From contig JAEZWM010000049.1 in the NCBI GenBank assembly GCA_023443025.1, forward strand, positions 62,001 through 126,000: a stretch of DNA of 64,000 bases, in the 5' to 3' direction. A program made the translations under genes and the position numbers. Of the stretch, positions 16,116 to 24,946 are shown piece after piece. The stretch is from Bacillota bacterium. GTDB lineage: Bacteria; Bacillota; Clostridia; Tissierellales; Peptoniphilaceae. How positions within the stretch are numbered: the first letter of the stretch is position 1; the number at the start of each line of letters is the position of its first letter. The notes under the pieces are model-generated. The model had not been told where the DNA came from and made no database searches. It saw nothing but the letters and a program-made list of their open reading frames with translations.

Positions 16116-16547
16116 TTACTTGCCTTTTAATATTTCAATTATTTCTTCTTCAGAATTTCCTATCTTAAACTCGAAACTTCCTGAAGGAAGATTTTCGGTA
16201 TTAAATTCAGAATCAAGTTTTTCTACAAATGCTACTTTATCCTTAATTAGCTCGTACTCAAAAAGTATATTAGCTATTCCTTCGCTGCCTGTTCCTTTAG
16301 GAATATTAACTTCTAATGTTTCTCCCTCTAAAGAAGTCGAATTTAAAATTTGACTAACACTTTCTTTTGTAGTTTGAATTGTACTTTCTATCACTTGACC
16401 CGGCTTAGATACAATAGATAATGTATTTCCAAACAAACCATCTAATCTCCAAAAAATAACAAATACTGCAATTAAAACAACTGCTAACATAATTAAATAT
16501 TCGAAAAGGTCATAAACCGTGTCTATCATCCAGTTTAAAAATTTCAT
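16116..16547 (-). CDS. membrane protein with MltG N-terminal-like domain, no catalytic domain
   Basis: The 143-residue protein has one membrane helix near the N-terminus (about 15-35, EYLIMLAVVLIAVFVIF), a linker, and a C-terminal domain with LEVNIPKGTGSEGIANILFE, ELIKDKVAFVEKL, LPSGSFEFKI and EEIIEILKG. That last domain resembles the LysM-like N-terminal part of the endolytic transglycosylase MltG (YceG), where similar IP.G.....IA..L, G.Y.. and ...I...L segments occur. The YceG catalytic domain is entirely absent. It could be a peptidoglycan-associated accessory protein; that is inference. The gene reads towards the left and a GGGGTGAT site precedes ATG 16547. Confidence 0.72.
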   Translation of the reverse strand: MKFLNWMIDTVYDLFEYLIMLAVVLIAVFVIFWRLDGLFGNTLSIVSKPGQVIESTIQTTKESVSQILNSTSLEGETLEVNIPKGTGSEGIANILFEYELIKDKVAFVEKLDSEFNTENLPSGSFEFKIGNSEEEIIEILKGK

Positions 16548-16638
16548 AATATCACCCCAATAATGAACATAATGTTAATATGTTGTATAATAATATTACA
16601 CAGTTAAGATTATACCACAAAAATGATTGGAGAGAAAT

Positions 16639-17625
16639 GTGCGAGAAATAATAATTGAATTAAATGATAATAATCAAAGAGTTGATCGGTTTTTAAACAA
16701 ATATCTAAACAAAGCTCCACAGTCCTTAATACAAAAATACATAAGGACAAAAAAAGTAAAAGTAAATAAAAAAAGAACTTCTCCGGATTATATGTTAAAA
16801 ACCGGTGATATAATAAATATATACGTTTATGATGAAGTGTTAGATAAATATATAGATAAAAAAGAGTTTAAGAATAAATCAGGAATCGAAATTAATTATA
16901 TATATGATGATGAAAACATAAGTGTGTTATACAAAAAGTCCGGAATATTAACGCATCCAGCATCTACTTCAGATTATGGGAAGACACTTTTAGATGCGTA
17001 TATAGCAAATTTAATAGCGAAAGGGGAGTATGTACCTAGAATAGAGAAATCTTTTGTACCTGCTTTTGCAAACAGGCTAGACAGAAACACCTCAGGAATG
17101 CTGATTGGTTGCAAGAACAGTAATTCCCTTCAAAATATTAACTTAGCAATAAAAAACAGGACAATAGAAAGAGTATATAGGACTATTGTATATGGGAAAA
17201 TAGACAAAACCATACTCATTAATAAATCACTTCTAAAATCAGATATTAAAAATAGAATGAATATAGACAATGATGGTATTGATGCCGAAACTATTATAAG
17301 ACCTATTTTTCAAAAATCAGCATACTCTTTAATAGAAGCAGAACTTATTACCGGAAGGACACACCAAATTAGGGCGCATCTTTCATATATCGGACACCCT
17401 ATAATAGGAGATCGAAAATATGGTAGAAAAGATATAAACTCAAGATTTAGAACAGAATATAATCTTGATAATCAGTACTTAATAGCCTACAAACTTAAGT
17501 TAAATGGACTATCCGGTGATTTAGATTATCTAAACGGAAGTGTTTTTTGTTTGGATTCAAAATATTACAATAAAGAATTAGAGATGAATCTATTTGGAGG
17601 AATTTATGAATGTAATAATAAATGA
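16639..17625 (+). CDS. RluA-family pseudouridine synthase
   Basis: The enzyme isomerises uridine to pseudouridine in rRNA or tRNA. The 328-residue protein has an N-terminal S4 RNA-binding domain (about 8-65), then the RluA catalytic domain with ANRLDRNTSGMLIG holding the catalytic Asp, and GRTHQIRAHLSYIGHPIIGD with the conserved Tyr/Arg pocket region. The layout is that of RluC/RluD. GTG 16639 is preferred to TTG 16627 because GGAG at 16629-16632 is six bases upstream. The last bases overlap the start of the TGS-uridine kinase gene by 20 bases. The exact target uridine is unknown. Confidence 0.9.
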   Translation: MREIIIELNDNNQRVDRFLNKYLNKAPQSLIQKYIRTKKVKVNKKRTSPDYMLKTGDIINIYVYDEVLDKYIDKKEFKNKSGIEINYIYDDENISVLYKKSGILTHPASTSDYGKTLLDAYIANLIAKGEYVPRIEKSFVPAFANRLDRNTSGMLIGCKNSNSLQNINLAIKNRTIERVYRTIVYGKIDKTILINKSLLKSDIKNRMNIDNDGIDAETIIRPIFQKSAYSLIEAELITGRTHQIRAHLSYIGHPIIGDRKYGRKDINSRFRTEYNLDNQYLIAYKLKLNGLSGDLDYLNGSVFCLDSKYYNKELEMNLFGGIYECNNK

Positions 17626-19249
17626 TAAAAAAGTAAAATATAACGGTGAAAAAATTCTAGATTTACTCATTAAATTATATCCTGATACTTATCATAAGTT
17701 TTTTGGTGCTATAGTAAATAATACTGTTTATAATCTAAATCAAAGAGTATCAGATGGAGATAAGATCGAGCTATTAACTGCTTCAACGGATGATGGTTAT
17801 AAGATTTTGACAAGAACTATGACTTTGGTACTTGCACTGGCATTGAAAAAGATAGATCCGGATTGTTTACTTGAAGTGGAGCATTTTATAGGTGGCGGAC
17901 TTTATGTAGAGTTCTTAAATGGACCGGATGTTAATAATGAATTTGTAACCAAGCTAACTATGTATATGAGAGAAATTATCGAGGCTGATATACCAATTGA
18001 GAGAACCCAGGTAGATAAAAAAACTGCTTTGAAATTATTCACAGCAGAAGGATATGTAGAAAAAACATCTCTTTTAGAAACACTAGAGATAGAAAATGTA
18101 GATATTTACTATGTTGATGACTATGTTTTTTCTTTCCATGGTTATCTGGCTCCTACAACTGCATTTGCTAAAGATTTTTATTTGAAATTATATTATCCTG
18201 GTCTTGTAATGATGTTTCCTTCTCCAAAAAGTGAAGATAAAGTCCCGGAATTTTATGAAGAAAGAAGCTTAGCAAAAGTATTTTCTAATTCAAAACGTTG
18301 GACCGATCTTTTAGGTATTGGTTATGTCTCAAACCTTAATAAAGCAATTATGGAAGGTGATTATGAGTATTTAATTGAAGTTTCAGAAACATATTTTGAG
18401 AATAAGATATCACAGGTTGCAGACGAAATTGTTGCTGATGATGAAATCAATTTTATATTGATTGCAGGGCCAAGTTCATCAGGTAAGACCACTACTGCAC
18501 ATAGACTTGGCGTGCAAATGGCAGTTCGTGGTAAAAGGCCTATGTCTATATCTGTAGATGATTATTTTCTAGAAAGAGATAAAACCCCTAAAGATGAGAA
18601 TGGAAATCTGGACTTTGAAACTATTAATGCTGTAGATATAGAATATTTCAATAACGATTTATTAGCATTACTAGATGGCAAGACTATACAACTGCCTCGT
18701 TATAATTTTCATACAGGTAAAAGAGAGATGTCAGAAAACTACGTATTTACGGATGCTGATCATCCGATAATAATCGAAGGTATACATGCATTAAACCCTA
18801 AACTTACAAAAGATGTACCTGACAAAAATAAATTTAAAATATACATCAGTGCACTTACTCAGCTTAATCTGGACAAACACAATAGAATATCAGCAACTGA
18901 TGTAAGACTTCTAAGGCGTATAGTAAGAGATCATAACTTTAGAGGTTATTCTGCAGTAGAAACTTTTGAACTATGGAAGTCAGTCCGTAAAGGCGAAGAA
19001 AAATGGATTTTCCCGTTTCAAGATGAAGCAAATTTCCATTTAGATTCGGCGCTTATTTATGAGATTTCAATTTTAAAAAGTAATGTAATGGAGTTGTTTA
19101 GTAATATTGATGATAGCTATGAGTGTTATAAAGACGTTAAAAGACTTCAAAGATTTTTAAATTACTTTAAGATTATAGAAGATGATAGTGTTGTTCCACA
19201 AAACTCAATTTTAAGAGAGTTCATAGGTAAAGCATCTAATAAAAAGTAA
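17606..19249 (+). CDS. TGS/ThrRS-like domain fused to uridine kinase (nucleoside kinase)
   Basis: This 547-residue protein is a fusion known from Firmicutes and Thermotoga. Residues 1-60 are a TGS domain, and about 60-220 resemble the second additional domain of threonyl-tRNA synthetase. From about 285 on comes a uridine kinase-type P-loop domain with LIAGPSSSGKTTTAHRL, SVDDYFLERDKTP and PRYNFHTGKR. It is annotated in other genomes as nucleoside or uridine kinase, and the role of the tRNA synthetase-like part is not settled. ATG 17606 follows GGAGG by five bases. It follows the pseudouridine synthase with overlap and precedes glucokinase. Confidence 0.9.
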   Translation: MNVIINDKKVKYNGEKILDLLIKLYPDTYHKFFGAIVNNTVYNLNQRVSDGDKIELLTASTDDGYKILTRTMTLVLALALKKIDPDCLLEVEHFIGGGLYVEFLNGPDVNNEFVTKLTMYMREIIEADIPIERTQVDKKTALKLFTAEGYVEKTSLLETLEIENVDIYYVDDYVFSFHGYLAPTTAFAKDFYLKLYYPGLVMMFPSPKSEDKVPEFYEERSLAKVFSNSKRWTDLLGIGYVSNLNKAIMEGDYEYLIEVSETYFENKISQVADEIVADDEINFILIAGPSSSGKTTTAHRLGVQMAVRGKRPMSISVDDYFLERDKTPKDENGNLDFETINAVDIEYFNNDLLALLDGKTIQLPRYNFHTGKREMSENYVFTDADHPIIIEGIHALNPKLTKDVPDKNKFKIYISALTQLNLDKHNRISATDVRLLRRIVRDHNFRGYSAVETFELWKSVRKGEEKWIFPFQDEANFHLDSALIYEISILKSNVMELFSNIDDSYECYKDVKRLQRFLNYFKIIEDDSVVPQNSILREFIGKASNKK

Positions 19250-19263
19250 AATAGGAGGACGCT

Positions 19264-20160
19264 ATGAAAAAAGTAATAGGAGTTGATCTAGGGGGCACTA
19301 AAATAAGTGCTGGTATCGTAGATGAAAATGGTGTAATTTTAAATAGCACCACTATAGAAACACAAGCTGACAAAGGTAGAGAGGTAGTTATAAAAAGAAT
19401 AGTTGATGCTGTAAATACTATCATTGAACCCGATGTACTTGGAATTGGTATCACCTCACCAGGGTTTATTAATTCTGATGAAGGAATAGTTGAATTTGCC
19501 GGAAATATTGAGGGTTGGACCGGTCTAAATATGTATGATGCTTTTAAATCTTATTTCCCTGACAAGATATTAAGAATTGAAAATGACGCAAATATGGCTG
19601 CCCTATGTGAGAAGTGGGTAGGAGCCGGGAAAGATTTAAAAAGTTTTGTCATGTTAACACTGGGTACAGGACTCGGCGGAGCGATTTACCACGAAGATAT
19701 GGGCTTATGGCATGGTGTCAATTATCAAGGTGCAGAATTAGGACATATGATTCTATATCCAAACGGAAGATCATGTAATTGCGGTCAAGATGGATGCGCA
19801 GAGAAATACATTGCAGGGTCAGCTCTTTCAATAAATTATAAGGAACTTACATCATTTAATAAAACGAGTTATGAGGTTATGGAACAAGTAGGTGTAGACG
19901 TATCAGCAGAAGAATCGTTAAACAAATATGTCGATGATCTTGCTACATTTATGGTTTCTTTAAAAAATTGTTTTGACCCCGAGGGTATAATAATAGGTGG
20001 TGGTTTTATTAAATCCAGAGATAAATGGTGGGTACAGTTAATACAAAAATTTACTGAGAAAGCCAATAGACCCGAAGGTTTACAAATACTACCTGCAAAA
20101 TACCAAAATGATTCTGGTATAATAGGTGCAGCAAAAAGTGTATTTAATATTATAGATTAG
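19264..20160 (+). CDS. glk: ROK family glucokinase
   Basis: The enzyme phosphorylates glucose with ATP to feed glycolysis. The 298-residue protein has the ATP motif GVDLGGTKISAG at the N-terminus, ENDANMAALCEKW with the catalytic Asp, LTLGTGLGGAIY, and the ROK zinc site GRSCNCGQDGCAEKY preceded by GAELGHM with the zinc-binding His. The combination is that of Firmicute GlcK. GGAGG precedes ATG 19264. It is not next to a sugar transporter and could form one transcript with the two-component system that follows after 15 bases. Confidence 0.92.
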   Translation: MKKVIGVDLGGTKISAGIVDENGVILNSTTIETQADKGREVVIKRIVDAVNTIIEPDVLGIGITSPGFINSDEGIVEFAGNIEGWTGLNMYDAFKSYFPDKILRIENDANMAALCEKWVGAGKDLKSFVMLTLGTGLGGAIYHEDMGLWHGVNYQGAELGHMILYPNGRSCNCGQDGCAEKYIAGSALSINYKELTSFNKTSYEVMEQVGVDVSAEESLNKYVDDLATFMVSLKNCFDPEGIIIGGGFIKSRDKWWVQLIQKFTEKANRPEGLQILPAKYQNDSGIIGAAKSVFNIID

Positions 20161-20175
20161 ATAAGCGAGGTATTT

Positions 20176-20862
20176 ATGAAAAGGAAAATATTATTAGTTG
20201 AAGACGAAGATAGTATAAGAAAATTTACAAAAATAAATCTTGAGAGAGAAGGTTTTGAAGTAATTGAAGCAGAAACCGGCGAGAAAGGTGTTGAGCTAGT
20301 TAGAACTGAAAATCCTGATCTTGTCGTGCTTGATATCATGTTACCGGGCATTGATGGATATGAGGTTTGTAAGATAATTAGGTCCGAGTATCCAAAATTA
20401 GGTATAATAATGCTTACAGCGAAGACACAAGATGTCGATAAGATTATTGGTCTTGAGAGTGGGACTGATGATTACATGGTTAAGCCTTTTAATCCAAAAG
20501 AGTTAATACTTAGAATTAAATCATTGATAAGAAGACTGGATGTAGAAGTTAAAAGCGAGGATGAAATTGCAGATGGGCCATTTAAACTTGATAGGTATTC
20601 AAGGTCTTTCTATAAAAACAATGTAGAAATAGAATTGACCCCCACAGAACTAACGATTATCAATCTTTTTATATCTAATCCTGGCAAAGCATTTAGTAGA
20701 AGTGAACTACTGGATTTAACCTGGGGTCCTGATTATATGGGTGAAACAAAGATTGTCGATGTAAATATTAGAAGAATTCGTGCAAAAATCGAAGATGATC
20801 CTAGCAAGCCAGAATACTTAGAAACCGTTTGGGGGATTGGTTATAGGTGGAAGCAAAACTAA
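20176..20862 (+). CDS. OmpR-family response regulator
   Basis: A cytoplasmic DNA-binding regulator of 228 residues. The receiver domain has acidic Asp10/Glu11, phosphorylation site Asp53 in VVLDIMLPGIDG, Thr at MLTAK and Lys in VKPF. The C-terminal winged helix (about 130-228) includes LTPTELTIINLF, FSRSELLDLTWG and a terminal ETVWGIGYRWK. The cognate kinase starts 16 bases before the stop codon in another frame, so the pair is coupled. The target genes are not evident; the lipoprotein that ends the operon is one candidate. Confidence 0.93.
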   Translation: MKRKILLVEDEDSIRKFTKINLEREGFEVIEAETGEKGVELVRTENPDLVVLDIMLPGIDGYEVCKIIRSEYPKLGIIMLTAKTQDVDKIIGLESGTDDYMVKPFNPKELILRIKSLIRRLDVEVKSEDEIADGPFKLDRYSRSFYKNNVEIELTPTELTIINLFISNPGKAFSRSELLDLTWGPDYMGETKIVDVNIRRIRAKIEDDPSKPEYLETVWGIGYRWKQN

Positions 20863-22286
20863 ATAAAAAGCCATTTAGATCAAGTATAAAAAATAAAATA
20901 GTTGGAAATTACCTGTTTCTATTTATAATATCCATTTTTATTTTTGAACTTTTCCTGATGTACTCAGTAAGATATTACTACTATTCTACAGTGGAGGGTA
21001 TGCTAAGAAGCCAGGCAAAGTATAGTGCTGAGTTATATTTGTCATATCAATCTGATATTAGTTTAGAACAAGCCATCCTGAGTGATAGAGATCAATATTA
21101 TAGACAAAATGTATCTCAAGTTCAAGTTTTAGATAATGCAGGGAGAGTACTTTTAGATAATATTGGAACAACTTCAGTAGGACAAATAATAGAGACTGAA
21201 GACGTTACAAGTGCACGCGGTGGTAAAGAAGGTAGAAGCGTTCACACTCCTTTTTATGATGATTATAATGTAATGTCTTATTCTGTGCCATTGTATAATA
21301 GAACAGAACAAGTAGGCATTATAAGACTTATTACATCGCTTAAAAGGATAGATAATATTATAGCTAGGCGAAATGTAATATTTGCTATATTTGGCGTGGT
21401 CTTAACAGGAGCGATGATAGTAATAAGTTTTCTAATTGCTAATTCAATTGTAAAACCAATAAATGAGCTTACAGAAGTTGCAGAGAAGTTGGCGGAAGGT
21501 AAGTTTGAAGAACGAGCAGACGAAAAAAGCAATGATGAAATAGGAAAACTTGCTAGTACTATGAACTTTATAACTGAGAACATTAATAAGAAAGAACAAC
21601 TAAAAAATGACTTTATTTCTTCGATTTCTCATGAACTCCGAACTCCTCTTACATCTATAAAGGGATGGGCGGTAACATTACAAGATGAAGTCGATGAAGA
21701 AACAATCCTTAAAGAGGGATTGATAATAATAGAAAAAGAATCAGACAGGCTAAAAACAATGGTTGAGGAACTTTTAGACTTTTCGAGATTTACCGCAGGA
21801 AGAATAGAACTTAATAAAGAGATGGTGAATCTCACTCCTATAGTTAAATCTATCAATAAACAGTTAACTCCTAGGGCAGTTAATTCCGGTATAAATATGA
21901 TAATTAATTATGATTCGGAAAATATAACAGCTTTTGTAGATAAAAATAGAATTCGACAAGTACTGATAAATTTACTGGACAATTCCTTAAAGTTTACAGA
22001 CAATGAAGGTGTAATAATTACCAATCTTTTTGAAAAGGAAAATGAGGCAATCATAGAAGTAATAGATACCGGAATTGGAATTGATTCTGAAGAGATTGCC
22101 TTAATTACAGGGAAGTTTTATAAAGGAAGGGATAGCAATTCTCATACAGGCCTAGGACTTTCTATCTGCGAGGAGATTGTAAAACTACATGATGGAAAGA
22201 TGATAATTGAAAGTAAGATAGGCGAAGGTACAAAGATTGCTGTTAAATTACCAAAAGGTGATGATAAATATGAAGAAAAGCATTAA
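20847..22286 (+). CDS. membrane sensor histidine kinase
   Basis: The 479-residue protein has a first membrane helix at about 18-40, an extracellular sensor segment of about 130 residues, a second helix at about 175-195, a HAMP domain, and the HisKA/HATPase modules. The phospho-accepting His262 is in SSISHELRTPLTSIKGW. The N box is NLLDNSLKF, G1 is VIDTGIGID and G2 is TGLGLSIC. It starts at GTG 20847 inside the response regulator gene. It overlaps the start of the lipoprotein gene, an arrangement that often means the lipoprotein modulates or reports to the kinase, though that is inference. Confidence 0.93.
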   Translation: MEAKLNKKPFRSSIKNKIVGNYLFLFIISIFIFELFLMYSVRYYYYSTVEGMLRSQAKYSAELYLSYQSDISLEQAILSDRDQYYRQNVSQVQVLDNAGRVLLDNIGTTSVGQIIETEDVTSARGGKEGRSVHTPFYDDYNVMSYSVPLYNRTEQVGIIRLITSLKRIDNIIARRNVIFAIFGVVLTGAMIVISFLIANSIVKPINELTEVAEKLAEGKFEERADEKSNDEIGKLASTMNFITENINKKEQLKNDFISSISHELRTPLTSIKGWAVTLQDEVDEETILKEGLIIIEKESDRLKTMVEELLDFSRFTAGRIELNKEMVNLTPIVKSINKQLTPRAVNSGINMIINYDSENITAFVDKNRIRQVLINLLDNSLKFTDNEGVIITNLFEKENEAIIEVIDTGIGIDSEEIALITGKFYKGRDSNSHTGLGLSICEEIVKLHDGKMIIESKIGEGTKIAVKLPKGDDKYEEKH

Positions 22287-23763
22287 ATTAAGTATTCTAA
22301 TATTATTATGCGTAGTATTAACATCATGTTCCACTTTGGTAGAAAGAATAAAATTTGATGGAATAACTGACGATATTATAAAACCACAAAATAATAAAAT
22401 GATTATAGAGGGAACCTGGAAGATTGCTGAGAAATTAGTGCCTGATAGCATTGAACAAGACATTATTGAAAAATATAATAATGCTAACTGGTTTTATATT
22501 TCAGATGAATTAGTTAAATTTCAAAATAGGTTTACTACTAATCCTAGTTTTAAAACAAGGTATATCAATTATAATGAATTTATGAAAGATTCTTTAAAGG
22601 GTTCCATTAATACTGATATAATTGATGGAGAAGGATCAATATTAACAGTAACAGATGGTCAATACTTCTATCAGGATATTCTCGTATTAAGTGAAGAAAA
22701 GATTGCTTTTTTATACGATGGAATTCTGTTTATATTTGACAAAGTTGACAATAATGTATCAAAAGAAATCATAGCAGAAGCTAGAGAACTAAGTAAAACT
22801 GAAGTATCAAGCGAAAATGATAAAAATAATAAAAGAAGTGATACAGCAGTACTGCTCGGTATCAAAACACCAAGGAAGGACCAACAAGGTAACAGTTACT
22901 ATACCTATAAAACTGTTATGATTAGAAAAACATCGAATAAAGAACCTGTAATCTATTCCATTAAAAATCTTCTTCTTCCTAGAAATACAGGTTTTTGGAT
23001 GGTTGGGCAAGAACATATCGTTGATGAAAACGGATCTAGAGATGTACTGTTTGCAAACCCTCTGGCCGTGGAAAACACTAATAGTAATAGGTATCTACTT
23101 GGAGACAAGAATAACAGCTCAATAACTTATCTTGGTAAAGATTATGTATCATTGGAAATATATAATTATATAAGTTCAGACAGAACTTATGGTATATTCA
23201 ATCTGAATTCGCTTGCGGATAATAATAAAATAGATGTTATGGAAATAGCGGGAGAAACCGGAGTTCAAACTTTTAGAGATGATACTGTTAAAGCTCTTAG
23301 TGGGACCACTATAGAAGGAAACATCCTTGAATTAAACAAAACAAATAATATTGGTATAAAAAGAACTAATGATAGATGGAACTTTATTTCTAATATTGTT
23401 TTGAAACATAATAGTAACCTACAAACTAGGGAATACAGAGTTTCCTTAATCCCAACCATAGATATCATTGAAAACGACACTCTTTCAGTTCCTTGGGAAT
23501 CGATTAAAAATAAACTTCCCGGTGCGATTGATGCATATTCATCTCCGGATGAAAGTATGTTAGTTGTACAAAATAGCAATGAGTTACTTGCATATGATTT
23601 AGAAAACGGAATAATATCTAATGAAAGTTTCTTATCCGCTAGAATAAATGAAACGGATAGAATTATTATGGCTCAATGGGTACAAGGAGAACAGACTTCA
23701 GTTTGGGAAGAGACATTAAGAAATCAGGAGATTGTGCCAATTAACTTTATTTATCCACATTAA
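22270..23763 (+). CDS. large lipoprotein of unknown function, last gene of a two-component operon
   Basis: The product is 497 residues with a type II signal peptide: KK at the N-terminus, a hydrophobic core ILILLCVVL, and lipobox LTSC, so the mature protein is anchored outside by a lipidated Cys. No known domain is recognised in the body, which reads as a mostly beta-rich, soluble extracellular protein with repeated VQ, SIT, YG segments. ATG 22270 is chosen because it begins the signal peptide; in-frame ATG 22261 and TTG 22237 lie upstream but would weaken it. The gene overlaps the kinase gene by 17 bases, so the three genes form one unit. Confidence 0.8.
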   Translation: MKKSIKLSILILLCVVLTSCSTLVERIKFDGITDDIIKPQNNKMIIEGTWKIAEKLVPDSIEQDIIEKYNNANWFYISDELVKFQNRFTTNPSFKTRYINYNEFMKDSLKGSINTDIIDGEGSILTVTDGQYFYQDILVLSEEKIAFLYDGILFIFDKVDNNVSKEIIAEARELSKTEVSSENDKNNKRSDTAVLLGIKTPRKDQQGNSYYTYKTVMIRKTSNKEPVIYSIKNLLLPRNTGFWMVGQEHIVDENGSRDVLFANPLAVENTNSNRYLLGDKNNSSITYLGKDYVSLEIYNYISSDRTYGIFNLNSLADNNKIDVMEIAGETGVQTFRDDTVKALSGTTIEGNILELNKTNNIGIKRTNDRWNFISNIVLKHNSNLQTREYRVSLIPTIDIIENDTLSVPWESIKNKLPGAIDAYSSPDESMLVVQNSNELLAYDLENGIISNESFLSARINETDRIIMAQWVQGEQTSVWEETLRNQEIVPINFIYPH

Positions 23764-23777
23764 TAACAAATAGTTAA

Positions 23778-23802
23778 GGCTGGAGTTATATACTCTCCAG
23801 CC
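23778..23802. terminator. convergent terminator hairpin
   Basis: GGCTGGAG and CTCCAGCC form an 8-bp stem around a nine-base loop between the lipoprotein gene and the GIY-YIG gene on the other strand. The stem includes the last codons of the GIY-YIG gene. Confidence 0.7.
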
Positions 23803-24076
23803 CTTCTTTATATAGTGTTCTGATTTGGTTTTTGTTTGATTCAATTAATTCCAACTTTTTTACTTTTGGTAATTTTTTTATTGATCTCTCGCGTTTTAGT
23901 GCAGATCCAACATTTGATATTTGTTCTATATATGAATAACAAACTGGAGTTCTACCTCTTGTATATTTTGAAGCTTTTCCTTCATTATGTGTTTTTAATC
24001 TATTGATTAAATCGTTGGTAATACCTGTATACAATGTATTATCAGAACATTTTAAAATATACACAAAATACTTCAT
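23786..24076 (-). CDS. GIY-YIG domain protein (UPF0213/YhbQ-like)
   Basis: A 96-residue single-domain GIY-YIG protein. It opens YFVYILKCSDNTLYTGITND, the variant GIY-YIG motif of this family, and has SALKRERSIKKLPKVKK with the conserved Arg and the catalytic Glu region. Such stand-alone proteins are widespread and probably act as structure-specific nucleases, but the role is not proven. It follows recX with a 4-base overlap on the minus strand, and the last codons lie within a terminator hairpin. Confidence 0.9.
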   Translation of the reverse strand: MKYFVYILKCSDNTLYTGITNDLINRLKTHNEGKASKYTRGRTPVCYSYIEQISNVGSALKRERSIKKLPKVKKLELIESNKNQIRTLYKEGLESI

Positions 24077-24690
24077 TCTATACCTACTTCATTAAATACT
24101 CTATTTATGATATCAGAGCTAAACCCTTTTCTATAAAGATAATGATATGCTTTGTTTTTGTCTTTATAATCATCTAAAGGAATATTATGATATTTAAAAT
24201 TAAACAATTCTACTGCGATCTCAAATTCTTCATCATCAGAATAACTTTTCAAATGTTCATCAATGATAGAGTCATTAAACCCTAACCCTTTTAATTGATA
24301 CCTTATCATTCTTCTCGACATTTTATTTATTTGTTTTTTATAATCTATAAAATCTTTAATAAAAGCAATGTCATCGATCAAACCTATATCAACAAACTCA
24401 GATATAATCTGATATATTATTTCATCTTTAACTTCTTTACGTACTAAATAATTCTCTAATTGATGAGTAGATATAATTCTCTTACTTGCGTATTTAAAAG
24501 CAAGCATTCTATTAGAGTTATAAGAGGAATAATCGAATAATTTTTTATAGGTGTCAAAATCAATTTCTTTACCTTCTGAAAGTTCTAGCTCCTCGACTTG
24601 TTCATAACTGAGTACATATTCCTTATCATCGTCGTCTTTGACTAAAAAATGGGATTTGGAATTATCATACTCTATATTAATAATTTGCAT
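24073..24690 (-). CDS. recX: regulatory protein RecX
   Basis: RecX binds RecA filaments and limits recombination. The 205-residue protein has the family pattern of three-helix repeats: AFKYASKRIISTHQLENYL, LVRKEVKDEIIYQIISEFVD, and RMIRYQLKGLGFNDSIIDEHL, ending with YLYRKGFSSDIINRVFNE. The N-terminal 60 residues are a small beta-rich extension, common in Clostridia. recA is not in the window. The gene starts one base after the stop of an upstream 28-codon membrane peptide on the same strand, and overlaps the GIY-YIG gene downstream. Confidence 0.9.
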   Translation of the reverse strand: MQIINIEYDNSKSHFLVKDDDDKEYVLSYEQVEELELSEGKEIDFDTYKKLFDYSSYNSNRMLAFKYASKRIISTHQLENYLVRKEVKDEIIYQIISEFVDIGLIDDIAFIKDFIDYKKQINKMSRRMIRYQLKGLGFNDSIIDEHLKSYSDDEEFEIAVELFNFKYHNIPLDDYKDKNKAYHYLYRKGFSSDIINRVFNEVGIE

Positions 24691-24691
24691 C

Positions 24692-24778
24692 TTATCTGAA
24701 TACGACTAATAAACCAGGTAACAAGATAATAAGTGCAAGAATGGTTGCAACTATTCTAACTAAATTACTTTTTTTCAA
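24692..24778 (-). CDS. 28-residue single-span membrane microprotein upstream of recX
   Basis: On the minus strand a strong site GAGGTG at 24785-24790 is followed by six bases and TTG 24778. The frame gives 28 residues: a basic start MKKSNLVR, then a hydrophobic stretch ATILALIILLPGLLVV and a terminal Phe-Arg before TAA. This has the layout of small stress-linked membrane peptides such as Prli42 of Firmicutes, but the match is only in form. The stop lies one base before the recX ATG, so they probably share a transcript and translation. It was too short for normal gene calling. Expression is unproven. Confidence 0.62.
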   Translation of the reverse strand: MKKSNLVRIVATILALIILLPGLLVVFR

Positions 24779-24946
24779 ATTAATCACCTCTAAAATATAT
24801 TATCACAAATAGTAATTCTTTTCTATATTAAATACAATATTTCATGTTAAATACTAAAAAAGATTTCAAATTTATGTAATCTTGTTAATAAAGTGTATAT
24901 TTAAAGCTTTTTATGATAAAATACTATTGAGTAGGAGGTGGATGAA

